This document shows positions 27,023 through 35,246 of a DNA stretch of 64,000 nt, in pieces; the first letter of the stretch is position 1; every line of letters begins with the position of its first letter. Origin of the DNA: an uncultured Pseudovibrio sp. (GTDB lineage: Bacteria > Pseudomonadota > Alphaproteobacteria > Rhizobiales > Stappiaceae); contig CANMBS010000006.1 in assembly GCA_947496145.1 (NCBI GenBank), positions 62,001-126,000 of the forward strand. The letters are read 5' to 3'. The notes under the pieces were generated by a model. That model made no database searches, was not told the origin of the DNA, and saw only the letters and a list, made by a program, of their open reading frames with translations. Both the position numbers and the translations under genes were made by a program.

Positions 27023-27968
27023 CGAGAAGTTCTCCCTCCTGCTCGATCAACTCTTCAACGCGCACAGTGTACGATCCGGCGACCTGACCCAGACGACAGT
27101 TAAACAATGGCTGACTGTTACACTCGAGCTGCACCGCGGTTTTCGGTGTCGCATTCAACTCCAGAACCAGACCAACTTCAAATTGCGCCACTTCTTCAAG
27201 CGTCATGCGCTGTTCTTCCAGAATTGCGGTGAGCTTGACCTCGGTACGCTGAACTTCCTGTTGGAACTGCTTGGTCCAGCGTGTATCACGTCCGGCAACT
27301 TCCCCAGACAACACCTGCGTCAGATTTTCACGAAGTGGATTCAGAACCGATTGCGGGATAATAATAAAGATCTCACCTTCCCGCCCAATGATCTCCGCAG
27401 TCATTTTTGCAAGCACGCATGGATTGCTTTTCCTGCCTGTCTGAGCGAACTCCATACGGTTTTCCAGCCGCTCGACTTTCAGCGATGTATCCGCGATTGC
27501 TTCAAATGCTGTTTCAAGTGCAGTTGCCGCCTCCTGAAACATTCGGTAGGCCAGACGCTGCTCAACATTGGTCAGCGCCCGATCTTCTAAAAACGGCTCT
27601 TCTTCACCATCACCGCCCAGCAGCACTTCAACCATAGAAAAGATGAAGGTACGATCGAATCCAAGCAGGATACGCGCATCCCATTCCTGAGCATGAAGCA
27701 CAGCAACAACTGCCCGATCCTCGTATTGCTCAAGCGCATCGCCGATACGCTCATTGGAAACAGACTGTACAGCCAGATAAGGCGCGGTCGCGGCCATTTG
27801 CCGTAGCGTATCAATGTATTGACGTGCCATCCGGTCAAAGACCACATGAAGCATCGGCAAGCGATCAACACCAAGGCCGGCAGCATCAAGCAATCGGGAC
27901 GGCAAGTCGACCTTTGCAGACTGCGCACTGATCACTTCGTCATTCATTTCGAGTTCTTGAGGCTCCAT
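27003..27968 (-). CDS. fliM: Flagellar motor switch protein FliM
   Basis: FliM is the middle C-ring protein that binds phosphorylated CheY and sets switching or speed. The 321-residue protein has the CheC-like middle domain (LPMLHVVFDRMARQYIDTLR; LLGGDGEEEPFLEDRALTNV; EQRLAYRMFQEAATALETAF). The C-terminal SpoA domain contains TLEEVAQFEVGLVLELN. The usual N-terminal CheY-binding segment with LSQxEIDALL is not obvious, which is common in rhizobial FliM. The start shares a base with the motA stop (TAATG). Confidence 0.93.
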   Translation of the reverse strand: MEPQELEMNDEVISAQSAKVDLPSRLLDAAGLGVDRLPMLHVVFDRMARQYIDTLRQMAATAPYLAVQSVSNERIGDALEQYEDRAVVAVLHAQEWDARILLGFDRTFIFSMVEVLLGGDGEEEPFLEDRALTNVEQRLAYRMFQEAATALETAFEAIADTSLKVERLENRMEFAQTGRKSNPCVLAKMTAEIIGREGEIFIIIPQSVLNPLRENLTQVLSGEVAGRDTRWTKQFQQEVQRTEVKLTAILEEQRMTLEEVAQFEVGLVLELNATPKTAVQLECNSQPLFNCRLGQVAGSYTVRVEELIEQEGELLDDILSN

Positions 27969-28852
27969 TAACCCTCGCCTCCTACTGCTGCTGCGACAGG
28001 ACCAGAACTCATGGTTTCAGCTTCAACCTCATCAATCGTCGGACGATCATCCGCACCGATTGTTTTACGGCCATGTTCCAACGCGATCTGAGGAGCTGCA
28101 CCATTCATAAACGCCAGGAGGGTTTGCTTCACCTCAATATACAAACGATAGCGCTGCTCACGGATCGATTTAATCTTCACCGCGATTGGGCTAACGATAC
28201 CGTAGGAAAGAAAGATACCCAGAAACGTTCCAACAAGAGCTGCACCAATGAGCCCTCCAAGAATTTCCGGCTCCTGATCGATTGCGCCCATCGCCTTCAC
28301 GATACCAAGCACAGCTGCAACGATACCAAGTGCGGGAAGGGTTTCAGCCACAATACTGAGCGCCTGATAAGGCTTCATTTCTTCACGCCCCAACGTATGA
28401 AGCTCCTCATCCATCAAAGCTTCGATTTCGTGCGGACGGACGTTCCCAATGATAATAAGACGGAAATAATCACAGATAAAACTGGTCAGAGTGACATTTG
28501 CCAATACCCTTGGAAAACGCTGAAATAACTCTGACTCTGTTGGATTATCAATGATCTGCTCAACGTCATTACGCCCTTTCGCGCGCAATGTTCTCATCAA
28601 ACCGTAGAGCACACTAAGCGTATCCAGATGATCTCGCTTCTTCGGCTTCTCATTCAGCAAAGCCTCTTTTATACCGCGCCCGGTATCCTTGATTGTTTTG
28701 AAGGTATTTGCGACGACGAAGGTGCCAAAAGCAGCTCCCCCCACAATAAGTAACTCGAAAGGCTGCCAGAGCACCTTCATGTAACCACCCATAGCGAGAT
28801 AACCGCCGATAATGGATCCAATTACAATTACGAGGCCAACTAAGATATTCAA
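27968..28852 (-). CDS. motA: Flagellar stator protein MotA, TTG start
   Basis: MotA is the stator proton-channel subunit that works on FliG. The TTG at 28852 gives 294 residues, the family length. It is preceded by GGAG six bases upstream and makes the product begin [20 protein letters not shown] as in other rhizobial MotA. A longer frame to 29020 lacks MotA similarity. Four membrane helices (about residues 2-22, 30-50, 165-190, 200-225) are visible. The charged cytoplasmic loop contains the torque-related stretch [20 protein letters not shown] and [20 protein letters not shown]. It leads the series motA-fliM-...-flhB. Confidence 0.96.
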   Translation of the reverse strand: MNILVGLVIVIGSIIGGYLAMGGYMKVLWQPFELLIVGGAAFGTFVVANTFKTIKDTGRGIKEALLNEKPKKRDHLDTLSVLYGLMRTLRAKGRNDVEQIIDNPTESELFQRFPRVLANVTLTSFICDYFRLIIIGNVRPHEIEALMDEELHTLGREEMKPYQALSIVAETLPALGIVAAVLGIVKAMGAIDQEPEILGGLIGAALVGTFLGIFLSYGIVSPIAVKIKSIREQRYRLYIEVKQTLLAFMNGAAPQIALEHGRKTIGADDRPTIDEVEAETMSSGPVAAAVGGEG

Positions 28853-29453
28853 TTTGCGCTCCACACACTTAACGGACAAGCACTTTTCACAGTTTGTGGT
28901 AGCGAGGCTTACTTGTCCGAAACTGGCGTTGAGAAATCCAAACCCGCAAACAAACGTCTTCAGGTTCAGACAAGGCATTTGAAGCATCCTGCTTGATATT
29001 TGAGTGCAGGCAGAAGCCACATAATAGTAACGGCGTTGCGGAATGTCGAATTAGTGCGGAACAGAAGTCAAATGCTAAAAGGCGAAGCGAACGACCAGAT
29101 GATGAAGCACGGAGCTGAATATCACAATGAAAACACTCGCCGTGTTCAAAGCATCCCAAACGTCCTCACTGAGCAAGCCGTGCACAAGTTCGCCGGAACT
29201 ATGTTGAAGTCTTTTAATGTAATGAATATTGCTGACGCAGGTCAGCAGTTTACATTCTTTATAAGAAAACTCGCTTTAGACGGCCTAAAAGCACTGAATG
29301 AACTCTGTACGTTCGTAATGAAGCCCACCCGTCTACAAAATGCGAGGAATGAACTAAACATCTCTTCACTCATTCAGAAATCCCCTCCCTGCGTTTCAGA
29401 AATACAACAGAAACGCTTGAAAACGGGATCGCATTCAAATTTGGAGGCCAATC
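28853..29453. promoter_or_regulatory. Divergent control region between motA and flgF
   Basis: This 600-base non-coding stretch must carry promoters for both the motA and flgF transcripts. It contains an inverted repeat CGGACAAG (28873-28880) / CTTGTCCG (28912-28919) in the motA leader. A compact dyad TGCTGAC-GCAG-GTCAGCA lies at 29230-29247 on the flgF side. Either could be an operator or an RNA hairpin. An open frame of 155 codons on the plus strand runs through it but shows no protein-like pattern. Promoter boxes could not be assigned with confidence. Confidence 0.5.
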
Positions 29454-30179
29454 ATGGTTGTTCCTAGCCTTTACGTGTCTCTTTCTGGACAAGTAGCGCT
29501 TGAACGCAGACTCGAAACAGTTGCACGTAATGTGGCAAACATGGACACAGTCGGCTATCGGGCCGACGAGGTGAAGTTTGACAGTTTGGTAAAACACCCG
29601 GGAAAGGATGATGTTTCCTTTTCATCTACAGGTGAAACCTATATTTCAACCAATGCAGGCGCAATCAAGCAAACCGGGAACTCGCTTGATGTTGCGATTA
29701 ACGGTGATGGCTGGCTTGGGATTCAAACTGGTAATGGCGTTGCGTATACACGTGATGGACGGTTTCAAATTGGTGTTGATGGGATTTTACGAAGCATCGA
29801 AGGCAATCCTGTTCTTGATAGTGGCAATGCACCAATCATTCTTGATCCTCTTGGAGGCTCTCCTGAAATCACCAAGGATGGCAGCATCTACCAGCAAGGC
29901 CGACAGGTTGGGGTACTTGGCCTCTTCTCAATTCCTCAAGATGCACAGCTCACCCGTACAGGCAACTCGGGTGTCGTACCTGACATGCAGGCCGAGCCTG
30001 TGTTGGATTTTGCTGAAAATGGATTTGCACAAGGCTTTGTGGAAGGATCTAACATCAATCCAATTTCCGAGATCACAAAGCTGATTACGATCACACGCGC
30101 CTTTGAAAGTACGAACTCCATGATGCAAAGCATGGAGAGCATCCGACAGGAAACCATCAGAAAACTTGGGGGCAGTTGA
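29454..30179 (+). CDS. flgF: Proximal rod protein FlgF
   Basis: FlgF is a rod subunit located below FlgG. The 241-residue protein has the N-terminal helix with SLSGQVALERRLETVARNVA and NMDTVGYR. The core includes TGNSLDVAINGDGWLGIQTG, and the C-terminal helix includes PISEITKLITITRAFESTN. GGAGG lies six bases before the ATG. It opens the only plus-strand flagellar transcript, flgF-(unknown)-fliI, divergent from motA. Confidence 0.96.
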   Translation: MVVPSLYVSLSGQVALERRLETVARNVANMDTVGYRADEVKFDSLVKHPGKDDVSFSSTGETYISTNAGAIKQTGNSLDVAINGDGWLGIQTGNGVAYTRDGRFQIGVDGILRSIEGNPVLDSGNAPIILDPLGGSPEITKDGSIYQQGRQVGVLGLFSIPQDAQLTRTGNSGVVPDMQAEPVLDFAENGFAQGFVEGSNINPISEITKLITITRAFESTNSMMQSMESIRQETIRKLGGS

Positions 30180-30886
30180 TGACTGTTAATCCGATCCATA
30201 GTGTAAGCATGAACACTGGCGATGATCGAGTTCCAGCTTCCCCGAGCACGCCGAGCAGCTCTTCAGAGTCATTTAGCCTCGGAGAATTACTTGATATCGT
30301 TAATCCACTCCAACATATCCCCGGGGTTAATACAGTTTACCGGGAAATAACCGGAGATGAGGCATCGGTTCGCTCCCGGATTGCGGGAAGCTCTTTGTAC
30401 GGCATGATTGCAGGGCCACTTGGAATGGCTGGTCTTGTTGCCGGAAATCTGGCCGAAATGAAAGTAAGCGGTGTGCTCGATGCTGAAGCAGCTAAAAGCA
30501 AAGAAATTGCCGCCTCAGAAGAAACATCACCTGCAAATATAATTGAGGCAAAAATCTCAAAGAGTACACCTCAACCTGAGCCTGCAATAGATATGGCAAC
30601 ATCTTTGCAGCGGGGCATACCAATCTTACCTGTCAGCTCGACTGACATTCCTCCCTTATTCGGAGCAACTGATACTGTAGAACAACTGGCAACTGGCAGT
30701 GAGTCGAAGTTGATTAAGGCTCTTTCAAAAAGCGCAGACGCTAATAAAGAAGCACAGGCGGCAACGCCAGAAACTTCTCCACTGCCATCCGTTGATAAGC
30801 TTTCACAGGATGCTCGAAATTTCCTGCCAGAAGATTTATTGCGACAACTGCAAGAACGGCATCGTAACAATCTCACACTCAGTTAA
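30179..30886 (+). CDS. Unrecognised flagellar-locus protein between flgF and fliI
   Basis: The start ATG overlaps the flgF stop (TGATG-type junction), giving 235 residues. I know no function. The N-terminal part (about residues 30-95) is conserved-looking: SLGELLDIVNPLQHIPGVNT, then VYREITGDEASVRSRIAGSS, then a Gly-rich hydrophobic segment GMIAGPLGMAGLVAGNLAEM. I recall similar stretches in hypothetical proteins of other alphaproteobacteria. The middle is low-complexity (Ser/Thr/Glu/Pro). The end carries a basic helix (LPEDLLRQLQERHRNN). It does not look like FliJ, which would be coiled-coil throughout. Position argues for a flagellar role. Confidence 0.75.
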   Translation: MTVNPIHSVSMNTGDDRVPASPSTPSSSSESFSLGELLDIVNPLQHIPGVNTVYREITGDEASVRSRIAGSSLYGMIAGPLGMAGLVAGNLAEMKVSGVLDAEAAKSKEIAASEETSPANIIEAKISKSTPQPEPAIDMATSLQRGIPILPVSSTDIPPLFGATDTVEQLATGSESKLIKALSKSADANKEAQAATPETSPLPSVDKLSQDARNFLPEDLLRQLQERHRNNLTLS

Positions 30887-30959
30887 TTCTAATATTCGCA
30901 TTCTCTCTGGCCTTACGAAGGCTCAGGAGAGGACACCGTAACGCATTAAAAGGCTGTTT

Positions 30960-32276
30960 ATGACCGCTCTTGCGCGCATCCAAGAACTTACCGCCCAGAT
31001 CCCCTCCAGCTCCTGGAACATAGAAGTCAGTGGCATACTCTGCGAAGTTACCCCAAACCACCTGCGTGTGAAGGGGCTGTCAGGAGGTGTGAACCTAGGA
31101 GATCAGGTTTCCTATCAGGGAAGCAATGGCGAAGAGTTTGGAGAAGTAATCCGCATTGAGCCGGAGAGTGTTCTTGTCAAACCATATGCCGCCCGGTCAG
31201 ATCTTGGTCTGGGTACGAAGGTTAAGCGATGCGGGGATTTGAGTTTTTATCCTGACAATAGCTGGCGAGGTCGGATAATCAACGCATTTGGCCACCCAAT
31301 CGACGGTCTTGGCCCAATGACTGAAGGCCCTGCGCCAGCCTGTTTCAACAACCTGCCACCTCCTCCAGTTCACCGGGCGCGTGTTAAAGATGCGGCTTTG
31401 ACTGGCGTTCGGGTTTTAGATCTTTTCACTCCGATATGTCATGGGCAACGCCTTGGTATCTTTGCCGGATCAGGAGTTGGCAAGTCAACTCTGCTTTCTA
31501 TGATTGCGCGAAGCAACTCGTTCGACACCGTTGTAATCGGCCTTATTGGCGAGCGCGGACGTGAAGTGCGTGAGTTTGTTGAGGAAACACTGGGTGACCA
31601 GCTTTCAAAATCAGTTGTTGTTGTAGCTACTGGTGATGAAAGTGCGATGATGCGACGCCTTGCTCCCAAAACTGCGATTACTGTTGCCGAGCATTTCAGA
31701 GACCAAGGTCAATCAGTCCTGCTAATCATTGATAGCGTAACCAGATACGCTCATGCATTACGTGATGTAGCTCTTGCAGCGGGTGAGCCAGCTCTTTCAC
31801 GCGGATACCCTCCAAGTGTATTTTCAGAACTACCATTACTGTTAGAACGCGCTGGTCCCGGAATTGAGGGTAGTGGCATGATGACCGCAATCTTTTCTGT
31901 TCTGGTTGACGGAGATGATCATAACGATCCGGTTGCAGATAACATGAGAGGGCTTTTGGATGGTCACGTAGTGCTCGACCGACATATCGCTGAGGAAGGA
32001 CGCTACCCTGCAGTAAACGTTCTTGGATCGATCTCACGCCTCGCTCAATATTGCTGGTCAACTCAGGAACGCGAGCTTATTACAAAGCTAAAGGCAATGA
32101 TTGCCAAATTTGAAGACACCAAGGATCTGCGCATGATGGGAGGGTACAAAGAAGGTATTGACCCTCTGCTTGATCAGGCCATCGAAGTTGCACCTAAAGT
32201 TTACAATGCATTGGTGCAAAACCTTGATGCACCATCTAGTCAGGATGCGTTCGGAGAACTGGCACAGCTTCTTTAA
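30960..32276 (+). CDS. fliI: Flagellar export ATPase FliI
   Basis: FliI is the hexameric ATPase of flagellar protein export. The 438-residue protein contains Walker A GSGVGKST (about residue 167) with preceding LGIFAGS, a Walker B segment SVLLIIDSVTRYAHALRD, and the F1-beta-like stretch ALSRGYPPSVFSELPLLLER. The length is normal. It follows the unknown gene by 73 bases; AAAAGG lies before its ATG. No fliJ follows: the next gene, ftcR, is on the other strand. Confidence 0.97.
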   Translation: MTALARIQELTAQIPSSSWNIEVSGILCEVTPNHLRVKGLSGGVNLGDQVSYQGSNGEEFGEVIRIEPESVLVKPYAARSDLGLGTKVKRCGDLSFYPDNSWRGRIINAFGHPIDGLGPMTEGPAPACFNNLPPPPVHRARVKDAALTGVRVLDLFTPICHGQRLGIFAGSGVGKSTLLSMIARSNSFDTVVIGLIGERGREVREFVEETLGDQLSKSVVVVATGDESAMMRRLAPKTAITVAEHFRDQGQSVLLIIDSVTRYAHALRDVALAAGEPALSRGYPPSVFSELPLLLERAGPGIEGSGMMTAIFSVLVDGDDHNDPVADNMRGLLDGHVVLDRHIAEEGRYPAVNVLGSISRLAQYCWSTQERELITKLKAMIAKFEDTKDLRMMGGYKEGIDPLLDQAIEVAPKVYNALVQNLDAPSSQDAFGELAQLL

Positions 32277-32360
32277 GAGGATACAGATCTTGCACATATC
32301 TGCATAGTTCATTGCAGGTCCACCAACTACCCGCATTTTAGTTTCTTGCTTGTTTTAGAT

Positions 32361-32387
32361 ATAAAAAAGGCTGCCGAAGCAGCCTTT
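32361..32387 (-). terminator. Intrinsic terminator of ftcR
   Basis: Minus strand AAAGGCTGC-TTCG-GCAGCCTTT followed by TTT forms a perfect 9-bp stem with a stable TTCG tetraloop and a run of six Ts. It begins three bases past the ftcR stop. It may also stop fliI transcripts arriving from the other side, although the plus-strand T run is short. Confidence 0.92.
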
Positions 32388-32389
32388 CG

Positions 32390-33064
32390 TTACACCGCGT
32401 TGATGATGTAGCCGAGATATCGTTTCGAATCGATGGGATCATATCCCATATTGTTACGCAGTTTTTTCCGAAGCTTACTTATATGACTTTCGATAACATT
32501 TTCGTCTACTTCGCTCTCAAAGATGCCGTAAACAAAGTTGTAGATTTGCGTCTTCGTCAGTCGTCGCCCGTTGTTTTGCGCTAAGTACTCAAGAATTCGT
32601 CGCTCTCTTCGTGGCAATGCGAGCGTCGTACCTTTGATTTCAGGATCGCGGCCATCAAAGTAAACCGTCAAATCACCAAGCTGAACATTTTCACTCTGGT
32701 TTGTAGTACGGCGTTTAATCGCGTTTACACGAGCAAGTATTTCTTGCGGGTGTACTGGTTTACGAACAACATCATCTACACCTGCGGCAAACAACTTCAG
32801 CGTTTGCTCCAATACCGGACTGCTGTTCAGGATCAGAACAGGTTTTTGAGAGCAGCGACGGCGGATGATCTGAGGAAACTTTTCTCTCTCGGTAATTTCT
32901 CCAATCAAGATTGCCTCAACAGCTTCAAACTCTGTGTCCGGGGCAGTATTTAACCAATCCCGAAAGTCATCCGGGCTAAAGCCACTTGTCGATATGCCCT
33001 CGCGCTCAAAACCGGAAGCATACCCATCAGTTACAAGCTGTTGCTCATCAACAATTAAATACAT
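32390..33064 (-). CDS. ftcR: Flagellar master transcription regulator FtcR (Rem-like)
   Basis: FtcR (Rem in Sinorhizobium) is the two-component-type activator of flagellar genes in rhizobia and Brucella. The ATG at 33064 (224 residues) gives the expected start MYLIVDEQQLVTDGY. A longer frame to 33121 adds 19 residues unlike the family. The N-terminal half is a receiver-like domain ending AGVDDVVRKPVHPQEILARV. The canonical phospho-acceptor Asp is not evident; the third strand reads ILIGEI. The C-terminal half is a winged-helix DNA-binding domain (ALPRRERRILEYLA, ESHISKLRKKLRNN, DSKRYLGYII). Its place beside fliI differs from the flgE-flgK site known elsewhere. Confidence 0.93.
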   Translation of the reverse strand: MYLIVDEQQLVTDGYASGFEREGISTSGFSPDDFRDWLNTAPDTEFEAVEAILIGEITEREKFPQIIRRRCSQKPVLILNSSPVLEQTLKLFAAGVDDVVRKPVHPQEILARVNAIKRRTTNQSENVQLGDLTVYFDGRDPEIKGTTLALPRRERRILEYLAQNNGRRLTKTQIYNFVYGIFESEVDENVIESHISKLRKKLRNNMGYDPIDSKRYLGYIINAV

Positions 33065-33815
33065 AACCCCAACCCATTTAGTCCCAAATGAATATATCGC
33101 TGGTAAATCAGGCGAACACATCCTGTCAATTTATTCTGAAGATTTTTTACAGATAACCTAAAGTAAAAACCTTTCATCAAAAGCAATAAACTCAATAGAA
33201 AATAAGAATAAATCTTATTTATAATTTTATCCAAATTATAAATACAGGTCAGGTTTTCCGCGATTTGCTTCATATTTAAGGAAATAATCTCACCTTTTCT
33301 GCGATAGAAACTTCCCTAGGGGATAAAAAGCGCCCCTTACTTTTGTCGTAAATTAGCCTTATTTGAGCAAAATCGTCGCAGCAAAAATCTTTGGGATAAA
33401 ACAGCGCGATTTCAAGTTAGAGGCATTTTAAGAAAGGAATAGAATCAAACAAAAAAGATAAAATTGCAGCAAACAGAGAGCAAAATCACGTAGGGACAAA
33501 ACTAAATTCACTCTGTATTTTGTTATAATCCACCTCATTAACCAATAATTTCTTACTAGGAATATTTTGCCCACTTTGATACCAAGAAAACTTCACTAGA
33601 AATTTACATAAATAATTACTCAATACTCACAAATACTCCTCCACAAGCCTTGTATCATGAATGCACCCTGCCACATTTCTTAGATTGCAGGATCGAAGAG
33701 GTCTTTATTTTTGTAACTGTAGCTGTGTTTTTGTTTGCGGTTATGTACTATTGCGTTTCAACCTGAAGAAACTTATTTGCACCGTTAGATATGATTGGCT
33801 CGTGCAGGAGACAAA
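33065..33815. promoter_or_regulatory. Long AT-rich divergent region between ftcR and ugd
   Basis: These 750 bases contain no coding frame with a plausible protein. The sequence is markedly richer in A and T than its surroundings. It must hold the promoters of both the flagellar regulator and ugd. A TATAAT hexamer lies near 33523-33528, but no matching -35 box at standard spacing was found. No confident operator was identified. The region could also hide a small RNA, for which no terminator was seen. Confidence 0.45.
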
Positions 33816-35132
33816 ATGAGAATTACAGTAATTGGCAGCGGATACGTCGGCTTGGTTTCCGGCACCTGCTTTGCAGATTTTGGCCACGAAGTCATATGCG
33901 TAGATAAGGCCGAAGACAAGATTAAGAAACTTCTCAACGGTGAGATCCCGATCTACGAGCCGGGACTGGAAGAACTGGTTGCAAGTAATGTTAAAGCAGG
34001 TCGTTTAAGTTTTACTACTGAGCTTCCTGAGGCCGTTCGTAAAGCTGATGTCATCTTCATTGCTGTTGGAACTCCTTCGCGGCGTGGAGATGGCCATGCT
34101 GACTTAAGTTATGTTTATGCCGCAGCTGAAGAGATTGCTGCTTCGTTAGAGGGTTTTACCGTTGTCGTCACTAAGTCGACAGTTCCTGTTGGAACCGGAG
34201 ATGAAGTAGAACGCATCATTCGCGAGACTAACCCTCGCGCTGACTTTGAGGTCGTTTCTAATCCTGAGTTTTTACGCGAAGGAGCAGCTATCAATGACTT
34301 TAAGCGCCCGGACCGGATTGTGGTCGGACTTTCTGGAGAACGTGCGAAGTCAGTCATGACTGAAGTATACCGCCCGCTATATCTCAACCATTCTCCTCTT
34401 GTGTTTACAAGCCGCCGTACCTCAGAGCTCATCAAGTACGCTGGCAATGCATTTCTTGCGATGAAGATTACCTTCATCAATGAAATTGCAGATTTAAGTG
34501 AGGCTGTCGGTGCAAACGTTCAGGATGTGGCGCGTGGTATTGGTCTTGATAACCGTATCGGCTCCAAGTTCCTGAACGCCGGTCCGGGTTATGGAGGCTC
34601 TTGCTTTCCGAAAGATACGCTTGCTTTGGTTAAAACCGCTCAAGATTATTCCAGCCCAGTTCGACTTATTGAGACCACCTGTTCAATCAACGACCAGCGA
34701 AAGCGGTCCATGTCGAAGAAGGTGGCTGAGGCAATTGGAGGCGATGTGCGTGGCAAGAAAATCGCAGTGCTTGGCCTCACCTTTAAGCCCAATACCGATG
34801 ATATGCGTGATAGCCCTGCTCTCTCCATTATTCAAGCTTTGCAGGATAAAGGAGCAGATGTTCACGCTTATGACCCAGAAGGGATGGATGCTGCGGTTGA
34901 CCTGATGGATGACGTAACCTTTGGCAGTAATGCTTATGAGATCGCAAAAGGTGCCCACGCTCTCGTAATTGTCACTGAATGGGATGCCTTCCGGGTCCTC
35001 GACTTTAAGCGTTTGAAAAATGAAATGGCAACTCCTGTTCTGGTAGATTTACGCAATATCTACGGGCAGGATGAGGTTGCCAAGCATGGCTTCTCTTACG
35101 CCTGTGTTGGTCGCCCTGACGAAGAAATTTAA
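33816..35132 (+). CDS. ugd: UDP-glucose 6-dehydrogenase
   Basis: The enzyme oxidises UDP-glucose twice with NAD to UDP-glucuronate, a precursor for capsule, exopolysaccharide and lipid-A or glycolipid sugars. The ATG at 33816 (438 residues) follows AGGAG; an in-frame TTG at 33795 is rejected. The N-terminal Rossmann motif is MRITVIGSGYVGLVSGTCFA. The catalytic cysteine lies in NAGPGYGGSCFPKDTLALVK (about residue 260). The C-terminal NAD/substrate domain has AVLGLTFKPNTDDMRDSPAL. It is monocistronic, with a hairpin right after the stop. Confidence 0.97.
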   Translation: MRITVIGSGYVGLVSGTCFADFGHEVICVDKAEDKIKKLLNGEIPIYEPGLEELVASNVKAGRLSFTTELPEAVRKADVIFIAVGTPSRRGDGHADLSYVYAAAEEIAASLEGFTVVVTKSTVPVGTGDEVERIIRETNPRADFEVVSNPEFLREGAAINDFKRPDRIVVGLSGERAKSVMTEVYRPLYLNHSPLVFTSRRTSELIKYAGNAFLAMKITFINEIADLSEAVGANVQDVARGIGLDNRIGSKFLNAGPGYGGSCFPKDTLALVKTAQDYSSPVRLIETTCSINDQRKRSMSKKVAEAIGGDVRGKKIAVLGLTFKPNTDDMRDSPALSIIQALQDKGADVHAYDPEGMDAAVDLMDDVTFGSNAYEIAKGAHALVIVTEWDAFRVLDFKRLKNEMATPVLVDLRNIYGQDEVAKHGFSYACVGRPDEEI

Positions 35133-35136
35133 GACC

Positions 35137-35169
35137 AGCGCCTCGGAAACTTTTGCTTTCTGAGGCGCT
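35137..35169 (+). terminator. Hairpin directly after ugd
   Basis: Arms AGCGCCTCGGAAA and TTTCTGAGGCGCT pair over 13 bases with a single G-U. The hairpin starts four bases after the ugd stop. No U tract follows, so it may be a Rho-independent terminator of weak type or an mRNA end stabiliser. Confidence 0.6.
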
Positions 35170-35246
35170 CCCACCTCCCCTGTTGGTTTACTTGCTTGTC
35201 TTTTGGTTTAATGCGGGAATTGCGGTTTGCTTTTAACTGTTAAGTC

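Noticed and set aside
29000-29467. A 155-codon plus-strand frame ahead of flgF
   Set aside because: Composition is not protein-like and the end overlaps the flgF start and ribosome-binding site.
32277-32389. A missing fliJ after fliI
   Set aside because: The 113-base gap holds only the terminator; no small coiled-coil frame exists. fliJ must be elsewhere or too diverged to see.
33523-33528. A sigma-70 promoter at the TATAAT near 33523
   Set aside because: No -35-like hexamer lies 16-18 bases upstream, so it was not called as a promoter.
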